Assembly: GCF_001442535.1 (NCBI RefSeq)
Contig: NZ_CP013141.1
Span: 2,301,242 to 2,365,241 of the forward strand
Reading direction: 5' to 3'
Length of the DNA: 64,000 nucleotides
DNA from: Lysobacter antibioticus
GTDB taxonomy: Bacteria; Pseudomonadota; Gammaproteobacteria; Xanthomonadales; Xanthomonadaceae
The position numbers and the translations under genes are program-made. Shown in pieces: positions 1 to 8,615 of the stretch. The notes beneath the pieces are model-generated. The model had not been told where the DNA came from. It ran no database searches and worked only from the letters and a program-made list of their open reading frames with translations. Each line of letters starts with the position of its first letter. Within the stretch, counting starts at the first letter, position 1.

Positions 1-682
1 AGGTGTCGAGGTCGAATTCCTTCAGGTGCATCTTCGTGTGGAAGATATTTTCCTGGTAGACGTTGACGTCGATCATCTCGTAACGCGACTTGATGTTCTT
101 GGCCAGGTAATCCTGGATCGAGTTGATCTTGTGGTCGATGTAGTGCTTCTTGCCCTTGATGTCGCGGGTGAAGCCGCGCACCCGGTAGTCCATCACCACG
201 ATGTCGGACTGGAAGCTTTCGATCAGGTAATTCAAGGCCTTAAGCGGCGAAATCACGCCGCAGGTCGCCACGTCGATATCGGCCCGGAAGGTCGCGATGC
301 CGCTGTCCGGGTGGGTCTCCGGATAGGTGTGGACGGTGATGTGGGACTTGTCCATGTGGGCGACCACGGCGTCGGAGATGATCTCCTTGCCGGCCGCCTT
401 TTTGTCGATCACCGGTTCCTCGGAGATCAGGATCGTCACCGAAGCGCCCTGGGGGTCGTAGTCCTGGCGGGCGATATTGAGGATGTTGGCGCCGATGATT
501 TCCGCCACATCCGTGAGGATCTGGGTGAGGCGGTCGGCGTTGTACGCCTCGTCGATGTATTCGATATAGCGCCCGCGCTCGTCTTCCGAGGCGGCAAAGC
601 AAACATCGTAGATATTGAACGAGAGGGCCTTGGTGAGGTTGTTAAAACCCTGCAACCGCAGGCGCGGCAACGGCTTGACCAC
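1..682 (-). CDS. speD: S-adenosylmethionine decarboxylase proenzyme, 3' end beyond window
   Basis: Supplies decarboxylated S-adenosylmethionine, the aminopropyl donor for spermidine synthesis. This is the long gammaproteobacterial SpeD type. The motif KSHITVH is present; Ser113 is the expected self-cleavage site that becomes the pyruvoyl cofactor. 227 codons are visible and the frame is open at the left edge; the family is about 264 residues, so some 35 residues are missing. The start is taken as GTG at 682 because the translation from there ([15 protein letters not shown]) matches what I recall of xanthomonad SpeD and no ATG fits. It is divergent from clp, with about 215 bp of shared promoter space. 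Confidence 0.9.
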   Translation of the reverse strand, partial: MVKPLPRLRLQGFNNLTKALSFNIYDVCFAASEDERGRYIEYIDEAYNADRLTQILTDVAEIIGANILNIARQDYDPQGASVTILISEEPVIDKKAAGKEIISDAVVAHMDKSHITVHTYPETHPDSGIATFRADIDVATCGVISPLKALNYLIESFQSDIVVMDYRVRGFTRDIKGKKHYIDHKINSIQDYLAKNIKSRYEMIDVNVYQENIFHTKMHLKEFDLDT

Positions 683-898
683 TGTAGGAATATCCGGACG
701 GACGGCGAGGGCCGCGATTATGAGGCAATTGGCCCCGGGGGGAAACGCAGCTAGGTTTTGGACTGCGTCGATTACAAAAGCGTGACGGTCTCTGCGCTTC
801 CATCATCGCTCTCTATCGGACCGGGATTTTCAACGGCAGGATTTGCTCATGCGGCCGTATCGCCCTAAGCTCGGCCGAAAGCCAAAAGCCCATTCCCA

Positions 899-1588
899 AT
901 GTCCGCCAACCCGGTAGCCCCCTTGACTGCATTACGCAGAACCAATAGCCCGTTGTTGCCGGACGGCGCAACGATCGAACGCTTCCTGGCCCATTGCCAC
1001 CGTCGTCGTTACCCGTCCCGCACGGAGGTGTTTCGCCCCGGGGATCCGGCCAGCACGCTGTATTACGTCGTCTCAGGCTCGGTGAGCATCATCACCGAGG
1101 AAGAGGACGGCCGTGAACTGGTCCTGGGCTATTTCGGCCCCGGCGAGTTCGTCGGCGAGCTCTGCCTGTTCATCGAGAGCGACCATCGCGAGGTGATCCT
1201 GCGAACGCGCAGCACCTGCGAACTGGCCGAAATCGGACACGAGCGCCTCTACGACCTGCTGCTGACCCGGCTCTCGCTGGACGCGCCCAAGCTGCTGTAT
1301 GCGATCGGCGCGCAGATTTCCCGGCGCCTGCTCGACACCAGCCGCAAGGCCGGCCGCTTGGCCTTCCTCGACGTCACCGACCGCATCGTCCGTGCCCTGC
1401 ACGACCTTGCCAAGGAACCCGAGGCCATGAGCCATCCGCAGGGCACCCAGTTGCGGGTGTCGCGCCAGGAGCTTTCGCGCCTGGTCGGCTGCTCGCGCGA
1501 GATGGCCGGCCGCGTGCTCAAGAAGCTGCAGGCCGACGGCAAGCTGCACGCCCGAGGCAAGACCGTCGTCCTCTACGGGACCCGTTAA
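899..1588 (+). CDS. clp: CRP-family global regulator Clp
   Basis: 229-residue CRP/FNR-family transcription factor. The cyclic-nucleotide-binding fold covers about residues 25-140 (RPGDPASTLYYVVSG, GEFVGELCLF), followed by the long dimerisation helix and a winged helix-turn-helix around 180-210 (VSRQELSRLVGCSREMAGR). Its length and sequence match Clp of Xanthomonas and Lysobacter. In those genera Clp is known to control extracellular enzymes, antibiotics and motility and to respond to cyclic di-GMP instead of cAMP; that role is inferred here from the family. It stands alone, divergent from speD, with a GNAT gene 8 bp downstream that is probably co-transcribed. Confidence 0.93.
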   Translation: MSANPVAPLTALRRTNSPLLPDGATIERFLAHCHRRRYPSRTEVFRPGDPASTLYYVVSGSVSIITEEEDGRELVLGYFGPGEFVGELCLFIESDHREVILRTRSTCELAEIGHERLYDLLLTRLSLDAPKLLYAIGAQISRRLLDTSRKAGRLAFLDVTDRIVRALHDLAKEPEAMSHPQGTQLRVSRQELSRLVGCSREMAGRVLKKLQADGKLHARGKTVVLYGTR

Positions 1589-1596
1589 GGGCCCCG

Positions 1597-2061
1597 GTGG
1601 GACGCATCGCGCCCTCCTCCGAGACCGCACCGACGGTGCGGCTCGCGGAGCTGGGCGATGCCAGCGATGTCGCCGAGCTGCTCAGCCAGCTCGGTTATCC
1701 CTGCACCCGCGATGAGGCCATCGAGCGCATCGCCGTGCTGCGCGAAGACCCACGCCACGACCTGCTGCTGGCCGAACTCGACGGCCACGCCTGTGGCCTG
1801 ATCGCCAGCCATACCCGCTATTCGCTGACCCGCGGCAACCTGCTGACCCGCATCACCGCCCTGGTGGTGGCCCAGTCCTGCTATCGCCAGGGCATCGGCC
1901 GCCTGTTGCTGCGCGAGGTCGAACGCCGCGCCCGCCGCGATGGGGTCGGCCGGGTCGAGGTCGCCAGCAACATCCGCCGCACCGACGCCCACGACTTCTA
2001 CCGCGCCTGCGGCTATTCCGACGGCTCGTCGGTCAAGTTCGTGAAGATGCTGGGCGATTGA
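1597..2061 (+). CDS. GNAT-family N-acetyltransferase
   Basis: 154-residue single-domain GNAT enzyme. The acetyl-CoA-binding segment is visible as ALVVAQSCYRQGIGRLLL (motif A, R-Q-G-I-G-R), with the late FYRACGY segment typical of the fold. The start is GTG at 1597, 8 bp after the clp stop, so it probably shares the clp transcript. The acceptor substrate cannot be told from sequence; small molecules and protein N termini are both possible. The family call is safe, the function is not assigned. Confidence 0.85.
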   Translation: MGRIAPSSETAPTVRLAELGDASDVAELLSQLGYPCTRDEAIERIAVLREDPRHDLLLAELDGHACGLIASHTRYSLTRGNLLTRITALVVAQSCYRQGIGRLLLREVERRARRDGVGRVEVASNIRRTDAHDFYRACGYSDGSSVKFVKMLGD

Positions 2062-2129
2062 GGCGAAGGGCTACGGCCCTCGCCGTATTCATCTCAACAT
2101 CGAAACCGCGCGGCATCGGCTGGATGGCG

Positions 2130-2196
2130 GTCGCGGCTCGCGCCGCTCCTACCCAAGAGCCGCGCAGCAGGGAGTAGGAGCGGCGCAAGCCGCGAC
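2130..2196. repeat. REP-like inverted pair
   Basis: Two 23-bp arms, 2130-2152 and 2174-2196, are near-perfect reverse complements of the consensus GTAGGAGCGGCGCAAGCC... and could form one long hairpin with a 21-bp loop. It lies between two convergent gene ends (the GNAT gene and the HAD gene). The same palindromic unit recurs at more than a dozen sites in this window, always in gene-free sequence. Confidence 0.85.
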
Positions 2197-2237
2197 CACG
2201 CCCTGCCTCGTGCCGCCGAAAACCGGGCATCCGGCGG

Positions 2238-2984
2238 CTACTTCGCCGCCGACGACACCGCATCCCCGCCCCGCCCCGGGCAACCCCAGTTCAGGATCGG
2301 CGTGCCGGCCGGCAACACGCGCCGGAACATCTCCACCCGCGCGGGCTTGGGGTTGACCACCACCGGCTTGCGCGCGGCCTTGAGCAGCGGCAGGTCGGCG
2401 CTGCTGTCGGAATAGGCGGCCTCGACCGGCCCGGTGAAGCCGGACTCGCGCAGCATCCGCATCTTCATCTCGGAATGGCAATGGCGGCGGGCGCCGAGCG
2501 CGCCCAGACGCGGGCCGACCAGGGTGCCGACCACCGGCACGTCCTCGTGGGCGACGAAGGCCAGGATGGCGCGCGCCAGTTCCGGCGGCGCGCCGGTCGC
2601 GATCACCACGTGATCGCCCTGCTCGCGGTGGTGATGCAGCACGTCGAGCGCGATCGGCAACAGCCGTTCGCGGATCTGCGCGGTGTGCAGGGCGACGTAG
2701 CGGTCGATCATCGCGTCGAGCGAGCCGACCCGGTGCATGCCGATGGTGCCGACCCAGACGAAGGCCGAGATGCCGAGGCGGCGCGTCTTCAGCCAGGCCA
2801 CCATCGGCCCGGCGACCGGCGCGATCGCCAGCGCCAGCAGCATCCGCCACCACGAGCGCTTGATCAGCCAGGCGAACAGATGGCTGCCGGAGTCGCCGTC
2901 GTACAGGGTGTGGTCGAAATCGAACACGATCAGCGGCGCGTCCGCGCGCACCGGCGGAAAACGCGCGGGACGGACCGCGCTCAC
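2238..2984 (-). CDS. HAD-IB family hydrolase, SerB-like phosphatase
   Basis: 248-residue haloacid dehalogenase-superfamily phosphatase. Motif I is [12 protein letters not shown] near residue 20 (nucleophile and acid/base Asp), motif II is VIATGAPPE, and motif III/IV is [13 protein letters not shown], the pattern of the phosphoserine phosphatase-like HAD-IB group. A hydrophobic stretch around residues 45-65 resembles the membrane-associated PlsC/SerB-type relatives. Its ATG overlaps the trpC stop by 4 bp, so it is the last gene of the trpGDC transcript. The substrate is unknown; a phosphoserine or phospholipid-type monoester is a guess from the family. Confidence 0.85.
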   Translation of the reverse strand: MSAVRPARFPPVRADAPLIVFDFDHTLYDGDSGSHLFAWLIKRSWWRMLLALAIAPVAGPMVAWLKTRRLGISAFVWVGTIGMHRVGSLDAMIDRYVALHTAQIRERLLPIALDVLHHHREQGDHVVIATGAPPELARAILAFVAHEDVPVVGTLVGPRLGALGARRHCHSEMKMRMLRESGFTGPVEAAYSDSSADLPLLKAARKPVVVNPKPARVEMFRRVLPAGTPILNWGCPGRGGDAVSSAAK

Positions 2985-3772
2985 GCCGCGAACAACCGCC
3001 GCAGCGCCGCGCCCGGGTCGCGTTCGCGCATGAAGCTTTCGCCGACGAGGAAGGTTTCGACGCCGGCGCCGCGCATGCGCTCGACGTCGGCCGCCGTGGC
3101 GATGCCGCTTTCGGTCACCAGGGTGCGGTCGCGCGGTACCGCGGCGCGCAAGGCGATGGTGGTGTCCAGCGAGACCTCGAAAGTGCGCAGATTGCGGTTA
3201 TTCACGCCGATCAGCTCGCAATCGGTCTGCAGCGCGCGTTCGAGCTCGTCGATGTCGTGGACCTCGACCAACACGTCCATGCCCAGCTCCATCGCCAGCC
3301 CGGCCATCTCGATCATCGGCCCGTCCTCGAGCGCGGCGACGATCAGCAGGATCGCGTCGGCGCCGATCATGCGCGCTTCGTAGATCTGGTACGGGTCGAC
3401 GGTGAAGTCCTTGCGCAGCACCGGCAGCGAGCAGGCACCGCGGGCTTCGCCGAGGTAGGCGTTGCTGCCCTGGAAGAAATCGACGTCGGTCAGCACCGAC
3501 AAACAGGCCGCGCCGCCGGCCTCGTAGCTGCGGGCGATCTCGGCCGGCTTGAAGTCGGCGCGGATCAGGCCCTTGGACGGACTGGCCTTCTTGACCTCGG
3601 CGATGACCGCGGCCTCGCCGGCAGCGTGCTTGCGCTTGATCGCGTCGACGAAACCGCGCGCCGGCGCCTGCGAAGCCGCGCGCGCGCGCAGGTCGGCGAG
3701 CGAGCGCACCCGGCTGCGTTGTTCGATCTCCTCGTGCTTGCGCGCGAGGATGGTGTTGAGGATGTCGCTCAT
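2981..3772 (-). CDS. trpC: Indole-3-glycerol-phosphate synthase
   Basis: 263-residue monofunctional TrpC, which closes the indole ring of CdRP in tryptophan synthesis. Family motifs in order: ILARKHEEI near the start, [11 protein letters not shown] with the catalytic Lys around residue 55, [20 protein letters not shown] and TESGI. The TIM-barrel fold has the expected length with no fused TrpF. The start at 3772 overlaps the end of the upstream ABM-domain gene by 4 bp (ATGA), and its own stop overlaps the next gene the same way, so translation of these three genes is probably coupled. Confidence 0.97.
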   Translation of the reverse strand: MSDILNTILARKHEEIEQRSRVRSLADLRARAASQAPARGFVDAIKRKHAAGEAAVIAEVKKASPSKGLIRADFKPAEIARSYEAGGAACLSVLTDVDFFQGSNAYLGEARGACSLPVLRKDFTVDPYQIYEARMIGADAILLIVAALEDGPMIEMAGLAMELGMDVLVEVHDIDELERALQTDCELIGVNNRNLRTFEVSLDTTIALRAAVPRDRTLVTESGIATAADVERMRGAGVETFLVGESFMRERDPGAALRRLFAA

Positions 3773-4110
3773 GCCTTGCCCTTGCTCCCGTACGCGCGTT
3801 CGACCTTGGCCACGCGCAACTCGAAATGTCGATACCAATGTTCGCGCCCGTAGGCGCGGGTGGCGGCGTGTTCGGCCTGCCGTTTCCAGGCGGCGATCGC
3901 CGCCTCGTCGGACCAATAGCTTACGGTGATGCCGAAGCCGTCGCTGCCTCGGGTCGACTCGACCCCGAGGAAGCCCGGCTGCTGCGCGGCCAGCTCGACC
4001 ATGCGCTCGGCCGCCTCGCCGTAGCCGGCGTCGTCCCCGTCGCTGCGCTGCGAGCTGAAGATGACCGCGTAATACGGCGGTTGCGGTAGTTCGGCGAAGC
4101 GGGCGGACAT
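3769..4110 (-). CDS. ABM-domain (antibiotic biosynthesis monooxygenase-like) protein inside the trp cluster
   Basis: 113-residue ferredoxin-like alpha/beta-barrel protein of the ABM type: [11 protein letters not shown], then QPGFLGVES, then [14 protein letters not shown] and a terminal helix [11 protein letters not shown] proteins include small heme- or cofactor-free oxygenases and many of unknown role. It sits between trpD (51 bp) and trpC (4-bp overlap), so it is translated as part of the trp transcript. That placement may hint at protection from or processing of an aromatic intermediate, but this is inference only. Another ABM protein lies at 11315. Confidence 0.8.
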   Translation of the reverse strand: MSARFAELPQPPYYAVIFSSQRSDGDDAGYGEAAERMVELAAQQPGFLGVESTRGSDGFGITVSYWSDEAAIAAWKRQAEHAATRAYGREHWYRHFELRVAKVERAYGSKGKA

Positions 4111-4161
4111 GCTGGCTCCCGGGGTTGGTTCAAAAGTCGACAGTCAAAAGCCGCGTCCCCA

Positions 4162-5196
4162 TCACGCCCCCGCCAATTCCCGCGTCAGCGCGACGAACTC
4201 GTCGAGCTTGGCGCGCGCGGCGCCGGAGGCCAGCGCCGTGCGTGCGCGTTCGATGCCGTCGGCGATGCTCTCGGCCACGCCCGCGGCGTACAGCGCGGCG
4301 CCGGAATTCAGCGCGACGATCTCGCGCGGCAGGCCGTCGCGGTTCTCCAGCGCCTGCAGCAACATGGTCTTCGACTCGGCCGCGTCGGCGACGCGCAGGT
4401 TGCGGCTGGCCGCCATCGCGATGCCGTAATCCTCCGGGTGCACTTCGTACTCGCGCACCACGCCGTCGCGCAGTTCGCCGACCAGGGTGCCGGCGCCGAG
4501 CGACAACTCGTCCATGCCGTCGCGCCCCCACACCACTAGCGCGCGTTGCGCGCCCATTTCCTGCAGCACGCGCACCTGGATGCCGACCAGGTCGGGATGG
4601 AACACGCCCATCAGGATGCTCGGCGCATCGGCCGGGTTGGTCAGCGGGCCGAGGATGTTGAACAGAGTGCGCACGCCCATCTCGCGCCGCACCGGCGCGA
4701 CCACCTTCATCGCCGGGTGATGCACCGGCGCGAACATGAAGCCGATGCCGGCGCGGTCGATGCACTGGCTGACCTGCTCGGGCTGCAGCTCGATCGCTGC
4801 GCCCAGCGCTTCCAGCACGTCGGCGCTGCCCGACTTCGACGACACGCTGCGATTGCCGTGCTTGGCCACCTTGGCCCCGGCCGCGGCGACCACGAACATG
4901 CTCGCGGTGGAAATATTGAAGGTGTGGGCGCCGTCGCCGCCGGTGCCGACGATGTCGACCAGATGGGTGCGATCGTTGACCTGCACCGGCCGCGCGAATT
5001 CGCGCAACACCGTCGCCGCGCCGGCGATTTCGCCGACGGTTTCCTTCTTGACCCGCAGGCCGGTGAGGATCGCCGCGGTCATGGTCGGCGAGATCTCGCC
5101 GCGCATGATCATGCGCATCAGATCGACCATTTCGTCGTGGAAGATCTCGCGGTGCTCGATCGTGCGTTGCAGGGCTTCTTGGGCGGTGAGAGGCAT
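4162..5196 (-). CDS. trpD: Anthranilate phosphoribosyltransferase
   Basis: 344-residue TrpD, which joins anthranilate to PRPP. The PRPP-binding glycine-rich loop [15 protein letters not shown] lies near residue 80, followed by [21 protein letters not shown], the anthranilate/diphosphate signature, and the conserved HHPAMK segment. Length is normal for the family. It is 42 bp downstream of trpG on the same strand, giving the order trpG-trpD-ABM-trpC-HAD. trpE is 6.2 kb away and separately expressed. Confidence 0.97.
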   Translation of the reverse strand: MPLTAQEALQRTIEHREIFHDEMVDLMRMIMRGEISPTMTAAILTGLRVKKETVGEIAGAATVLREFARPVQVNDRTHLVDIVGTGGDGAHTFNISTASMFVVAAAGAKVAKHGNRSVSSKSGSADVLEALGAAIELQPEQVSQCIDRAGIGFMFAPVHHPAMKVVAPVRREMGVRTLFNILGPLTNPADAPSILMGVFHPDLVGIQVRVLQEMGAQRALVVWGRDGMDELSLGAGTLVGELRDGVVREYEVHPEDYGIAMAASRNLRVADAAESKTMLLQALENRDGLPREIVALNSGAALYAAGVAESIADGIERARTALASGAARAKLDEFVALTRELAGA

Positions 5197-5238
5197 CGTG
5201 ATTCGTGTCCTGGCAGGCGCGGGCCGCGCCGCGGCGGG

Positions 5239-5820
5239 TTATCGGGTCAGGAAGTTCTTCAGCAGCGCATGGCCGTGCTCGGTCAGGATCGACTCGGGGT
5301 GGAACTGCACCCCCTCGACCGGATACTCGCGATGGCGCAGGCCCATGATCTCTTCGAAGCTGCCGTCCTCGTTCTCGGTCCAGGCGGTGATTTCGAGCGA
5401 GTCGGGCAGGCTGTCGCGCGACACCACCAGCGAGTGATAGCGCGTGGCCTGGTAGGCGTCCGGCAGGCCGGCGAACACGCCGCGGCCTTCATGGCGGATG
5501 CGCGAAGTCTTGCCGTGCATGATGGTCTGGGCGCGGATCACGTCGCCGCCGTAGGCCTGGCCGAGGCTCTGGTGGCCGAGGCAGACGCCGAGGATCGGCA
5601 CGCGCGGGCCGAGCTCGCGGATCACGTCCAACGACACGCCGGCATCGTTCGGCGTGCCCGGCCCGGGCGAGATCATGATGCGTTCCGGCGCCAAGCGGTC
5701 GATCTCCGCCACGCTCAGGTCGTCGTTGCGGATCACCTTCACTTCCGCCCCGAGCGCCTGCAGATACTGCACGAGGTTGTAGGTGAAGCTGTCGTAGTTG
5801 TCGATCATCAGAACGGACAT
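5239..5820 (-). CDS. trpG: Anthranilate synthase glutamine amidotransferase subunit
   Basis: 193-residue class I glutamine amidotransferase delivering ammonia to TrpE (it may also serve PabB). The catalytic triad is visible: Cys80 in GVCLGHQS, and His174 and Glu176 in GVQFHPES; the [11 protein letters not shown] turn follows residue 50. The start ATG at 5820 begins the conserved [13 protein letters not shown]. An upstream in-frame extension to 5871 is not family-like and is rejected. The 315 bp between its start and the putative leader peptide at 6136-6279 carries a 27-bp repeat array but no gene. Confidence 0.96.
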   Translation of the reverse strand: MSVLMIDNYDSFTYNLVQYLQALGAEVKVIRNDDLSVAEIDRLAPERIMISPGPGTPNDAGVSLDVIRELGPRVPILGVCLGHQSLGQAYGGDVIRAQTIMHGKTSRIRHEGRGVFAGLPDAYQATRYHSLVVSRDSLPDSLEITAWTENEDGSFEEIMGLRHREYPVEGVQFHPESILTEHGHALLKNFLTR

Positions 5821-6048
5821 GACGCGCCTCGAATACGGGGAATACCGGAAAGCTGCGCGATCGCGGGCCATGGGCCCGCCATCGTGCCGGTGACGTGTTG
5901 CGGGAGATGCGGCGCACTCGCCTGCGGCCGTGCGCAGCGGTACGGCCCGGCCGCGCCCGCAGGCGACAGCCCACGATTATCCCGCCTCGATGAGGCCGCA
6001 GACAGGGGGCGGGACCGGAAAAGCGCTCCCGCGTCGGGGAGGCCTAGG

Positions 6049-6156
6049 CGGCGCTTAGCGGCCGAAAGGTATTTGCCGCGCTCAACGGCTGGAATGCATC
6101 GGCCGCGCGGAGCGGCCGGTAAACCTAAGCCGCGCTCAGCGGCCGGGAAGCATTTG
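6049..6156. repeat. Degenerate 27-bp tandem repeat, four units
   Basis: Four head-to-tail units of exactly 27 bp: 6049-6075, 6076-6102, 6103-6129 and 6130-6156. Each has a core like CCGCGCTCAGCGGCCGG followed by an AT-richer tail (for example AAGCATTTG). Units differ by several substitutions, but the period is exact. The array lies in the presumed untranslated leader of trpG, and its last unit overlaps the end of the putative leader peptide. Confidence 0.75.
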
Positions 6157-6279
6157 ATCGTAGGCGGGGTCACGCAGGGAGTCCTCGTAGGGCGGCAGGA
6201 AACGGACGACGGCGGCACGCCACCATCGCCAAGCCTGGCCGGCTTTCGGGGAGTTCTGCGGGATTGCGCGAACGATCAT
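6136..6279 (-). CDS. Putative tryptophan leader peptide upstream of trpGDC
   Basis: A 47-codon ORF with an in-phase Trp-Arg-Trp-Trp run at residues 17-20 (codons TGG CGA TGG TGG, 6220-6231). No Shine-Dalgarno is seen; a block almost identical to that before the trpE leader (6283-6297) abuts the start. A hairpin can form from the Trp codons (GGTGGC with GCCGCC). The trpE leader has the same length, the same WRWW motif at the same place and the same upstream block, so I read both as leader peptides of an attenuation-like control. No U-rich terminator is evident and the distance to trpG is long. A small unrelated protein remains possible. Confidence 0.5.
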   Translation of the reverse strand: MIVRAIPQNSPKAGQAWRWWRAAVVRFLPPYEDSLRDPAYDQMLPGR

Positions 6280-6282
6280 GCG

Positions 6283-6297
6283 GCTACTGTAACCGCT
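6283..6297 (-). promoter_or_regulatory. Conserved block before the trpG leader ORF, possible -10 region
   Basis: GCTACTGTAACCGCT on the plus strand matches 14 of 15 bases of 13605-13619 before the trpE leader ORF. Read on the coding strand it contains TACAGT, a -10-like hexamer, 6 bp before the ATG. That spacing would give a leaderless or nearly leaderless transcript. No clear -35 box is seen. Confidence 0.45.
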
Positions 6298-6418
6298 GGA
6301 TGCCGGTCTGTGCGAGGGCGGCGGGATCGGCCCCGCCGGCGGGCGATGGCCGGGCTCGGGCCGCCGGCGGGGCGGAGGTCGCGGCCCCTCGCAATGGCCG
6401 CACCAGCCCGGAACCCGC

Positions 6419-6700
6419 TCACCCGCGCCCGCAGGGAATCGGCTTGAATCCGAAGTATTCGGCCGCGCCGGTATCGTCCTGCCTGATAAAGTGGCAGCCG
6501 GTTTCGGCGTCGCATTCGCCGGCATAGATCGCCAGCCGCCAGCGCACCGCCGGCGACTCTCCGCAGTACACGCCGGTGCCGATGCGCACGAAGACGATCG
6601 TCCACAGGCCGGCCGCCAATGCGGTCGCGATCGCGACGCCCGTTGCCCATCGCAACCGGGTTCGAGGCGCGCCGGGTCGATTGAGTGTTGATGCGGACAT
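6419..6700 (-). CDS. Small membrane-anchored cysteine-containing protein, unknown function
   Basis: 93 residues from ATG 6700. There is a basic N terminus, one membrane segment around residues 18-38 (ATGVAIATALAAGLWTIVFV) and a short C-terminal domain with four Cys (YCGESP, AGECDAETGCHF, IPCGRG) suited to two disulfides outside the cytoplasm. I do not recognise the family. An in-frame extension to 6775 exists, but the nearer start fits the membrane anchor better. It is alone on its strand, facing away from the GH71 gene. Confidence 0.55.
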   Translation of the reverse strand: MSASTLNRPGAPRTRLRWATGVAIATALAAGLWTIVFVRIGTGVYCGESPAVRWRLAIYAGECDAETGCHFIRQDDTGAAEYFGFKPIPCGRG

Positions 6701-6968
6701 GCCTGGGCTTCGATAGCGCGGCGAAGGGCACGCGAGCGCAGAGCATAGCCCGAGCGCCGCCATCGCACTGCGCATCGGTCTGCCCGACTCGCGACCACCG
6801 ACGCCCTGCCCCTGCCGCCCGAGTGTGTGCCAGTTGGCAATAGCAAGAAACGAAGCAGTCTCCGACCGGGCGGACCGATAGCGTGAGTGCCGCCGGCCGC
6901 TCTGCGCGGCATCGCTCCGGCACCTCCGTTGCGCTCCGCAACCCGATCCCTACTGAAGGATGGACGTC

Positions 6969-8537
6969 ATGCACGCTCCACGCTCCTCGTTACTTCGCTG
7001 CGCGATTCTTCTGGCGACCTTGGTCATCGTCCCCAGCGCGATCGCGCGCGGCCCGGACCGGATCCGCTCGCCGCTGCTGGCGCCCGGCGACGCCGCCGCC
7101 TCGGCGCTGTGCTATCCCTTCGTACAACCGAGCCCGCAACTCCTGCGCGCCTCGGGCAAGAAAGTGTTCGCCTGGTATTTCCCGCCGTTCCAGCTTTCGA
7201 CCCATAACGAGCTCGACAGCAAAAACTGGTACGAGCGCTGGCTCAGCCCGACCGGCGCCAGCAGCGGCAACCTGGAATACCTCAGCACCGGCGGACTGCT
7301 GCGCGACCGCCCGCTGCCGATGCCGAAACGTCCGGAGCCGAACTGGAAACAGCTGAACTTCGAGGTCGAGATCCGCCAGGCCATCGCCATGGGGCTCGAC
7401 GGTTTCATCCTGGAAATGTCGTACCGGCAGGTCCATTCCGACGACCGCTTCAATCGCGTGCGCGACATGCTGGCCGCGGCCAAGGCGGTCGACCCGGAGT
7501 TCCGCATCCTGCTCGCGCCCGGCTTCCCAAAGGGCGCGCAGGACACGCCCGACGAACTGGCGCAGACCCTGTTGGCGGTGATCGACCACCCTTCGGTGTT
7601 CCGCCTGCCCGACGGCCGCGTGCCGCTGGCGACGTTCTCGCCGGAGCGGCCGGCCAAGGACGGCGGCAAGCCGATCCTGTGGTGGCAACAATTGCTCGAC
7701 CTGCTGCGCGCGCAAGGCGTCGAGCCGGCCTGGTATCCGATGTTCCTGTCGCGCACGGCGATGAACTCGATCCCGAACCTGGCCGAGTGGCGCGCGACCA
7801 TGGCCGGCTATTCGATCTTCGAAGGCAAGACCGCCAGCCAGGCCGCATCCAACGTCAGCGAGGCGGTGGACGCGCGCAAATACGGGCTGGACTGGATCGC
7901 GCGGGTCGCGTTCCAGGACATGCGCGTGCGCAAGAGTGCCGAGAAAGTCGAACTGCGCCATTGGGAGTCGTCCAACAGCGTCACCCTGCGCGCTTTGTTC
8001 GAGAAAGCCATCGAGAGCGATGCGCAGATGCTCAACATCCTCACCTGGAACGATTACGGCGAAACCCAGGTCGCTCCGTCGCGCGATCGCGGCTACGCGG
8101 TGACCGATCTGCTGGCCTATTACACGACCTGGTTCAAGACCGGCCAGGCGCCGCCGATCGCCCGCGACGCTTTGTACTACTTCCATCGCAAGCACCGGAC
8201 CGACGCGCCCTACGACACCGGCAAACAGACCGCGGGCCCGTTCACCATTCCGTCCGGCCCGGTCGCCGAGAACCAGGTCGAACTGCTCGCGTTCCTGACC
8301 GAGCCCGGCGTGCTCAGCATCCGCCAGGGCAGCGATCTGCGGACCTTGTCGGCCCCGGCCGGCATGACCTCGTTCAAGGCGCCCCTGGTCGCGGGCACGA
8401 CGCCGCAGTTCGAGCTCAGCCGCGGCAATCAAGTGGTCGAGTCGTTGACCAGCGCAACGCCGGTCCAGGCGTCGGTGGACTACCAGGACATGACCTACTA
8501 CGCCGGCGGCAGCATCGAGTGCGCGCGTGCGTTGTAG
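6969..8537 (+). CDS. Secreted glycoside hydrolase, GH71-type (alpha-1,3-glucanase family)
   Basis: 522 residues. The N terminus is a signal peptide (about 30 residues, ending near PSAIARG). The mature protein begins with KKVFAWYFPPF and carries GLDGFILEMSY and, around residue 360, TWNDYGETQVAPS; these correspond to the conserved Ala-X-Tyr/Phe, DGF and WNDYGES segments of GH71 alpha-1,3-glucanases (mutanases), best known from fungi. A beta-rich C terminus (from about 430) follows the catalytic part. Start 6969 is chosen over 6960 because GAAGG then lies at proper spacing. Alpha-1,3-glucan is a fungal wall polymer, so a role in fungal lysis is a reasonable inference. It is monocistronic and ends in a strong hairpin. 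Confidence 0.8.
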   Translation: MHAPRSSLLRCAILLATLVIVPSAIARGPDRIRSPLLAPGDAAASALCYPFVQPSPQLLRASGKKVFAWYFPPFQLSTHNELDSKNWYERWLSPTGASSGNLEYLSTGGLLRDRPLPMPKRPEPNWKQLNFEVEIRQAIAMGLDGFILEMSYRQVHSDDRFNRVRDMLAAAKAVDPEFRILLAPGFPKGAQDTPDELAQTLLAVIDHPSVFRLPDGRVPLATFSPERPAKDGGKPILWWQQLLDLLRAQGVEPAWYPMFLSRTAMNSIPNLAEWRATMAGYSIFEGKTASQAASNVSEAVDARKYGLDWIARVAFQDMRVRKSAEKVELRHWESSNSVTLRALFEKAIESDAQMLNILTWNDYGETQVAPSRDRGYAVTDLLAYYTTWFKTGQAPPIARDALYYFHRKHRTDAPYDTGKQTAGPFTIPSGPVAENQVELLAFLTEPGVLSIRQGSDLRTLSAPAGMTSFKAPLVAGTTPQFELSRGNQVVESLTSATPVQASVDYQDMTYYAGGSIECARAL

Positions 8538-8567
8538 CCGCATCCAAAGCTTGCCGACTTGGCGGTC

Positions 8568-8601
8568 GTCTGCGGCGCGGCGCGAAGGCCGCGCCGCAGA
8601 C
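8568..8601. terminator. Perfect 14-bp hairpin between convergent genes
   Basis: GTCTGCGGCGCGGC (8568-8581), a six-base loop, then its exact complement (8588-8601). It separates the convergent ends of the GH71 gene and the sensor kinase. No T-run on either side, so it is a structural block or a weak bidirectional terminator. Confidence 0.6.
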
Positions 8602-8615
8602 ACGATCATGAATGC

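Noticed and set aside
4546..6447. 633-codon plus-strand frame over trpD and trpG
   Set aside because: Shadow of two well-supported minus-strand genes, no ribosome site and no family features.
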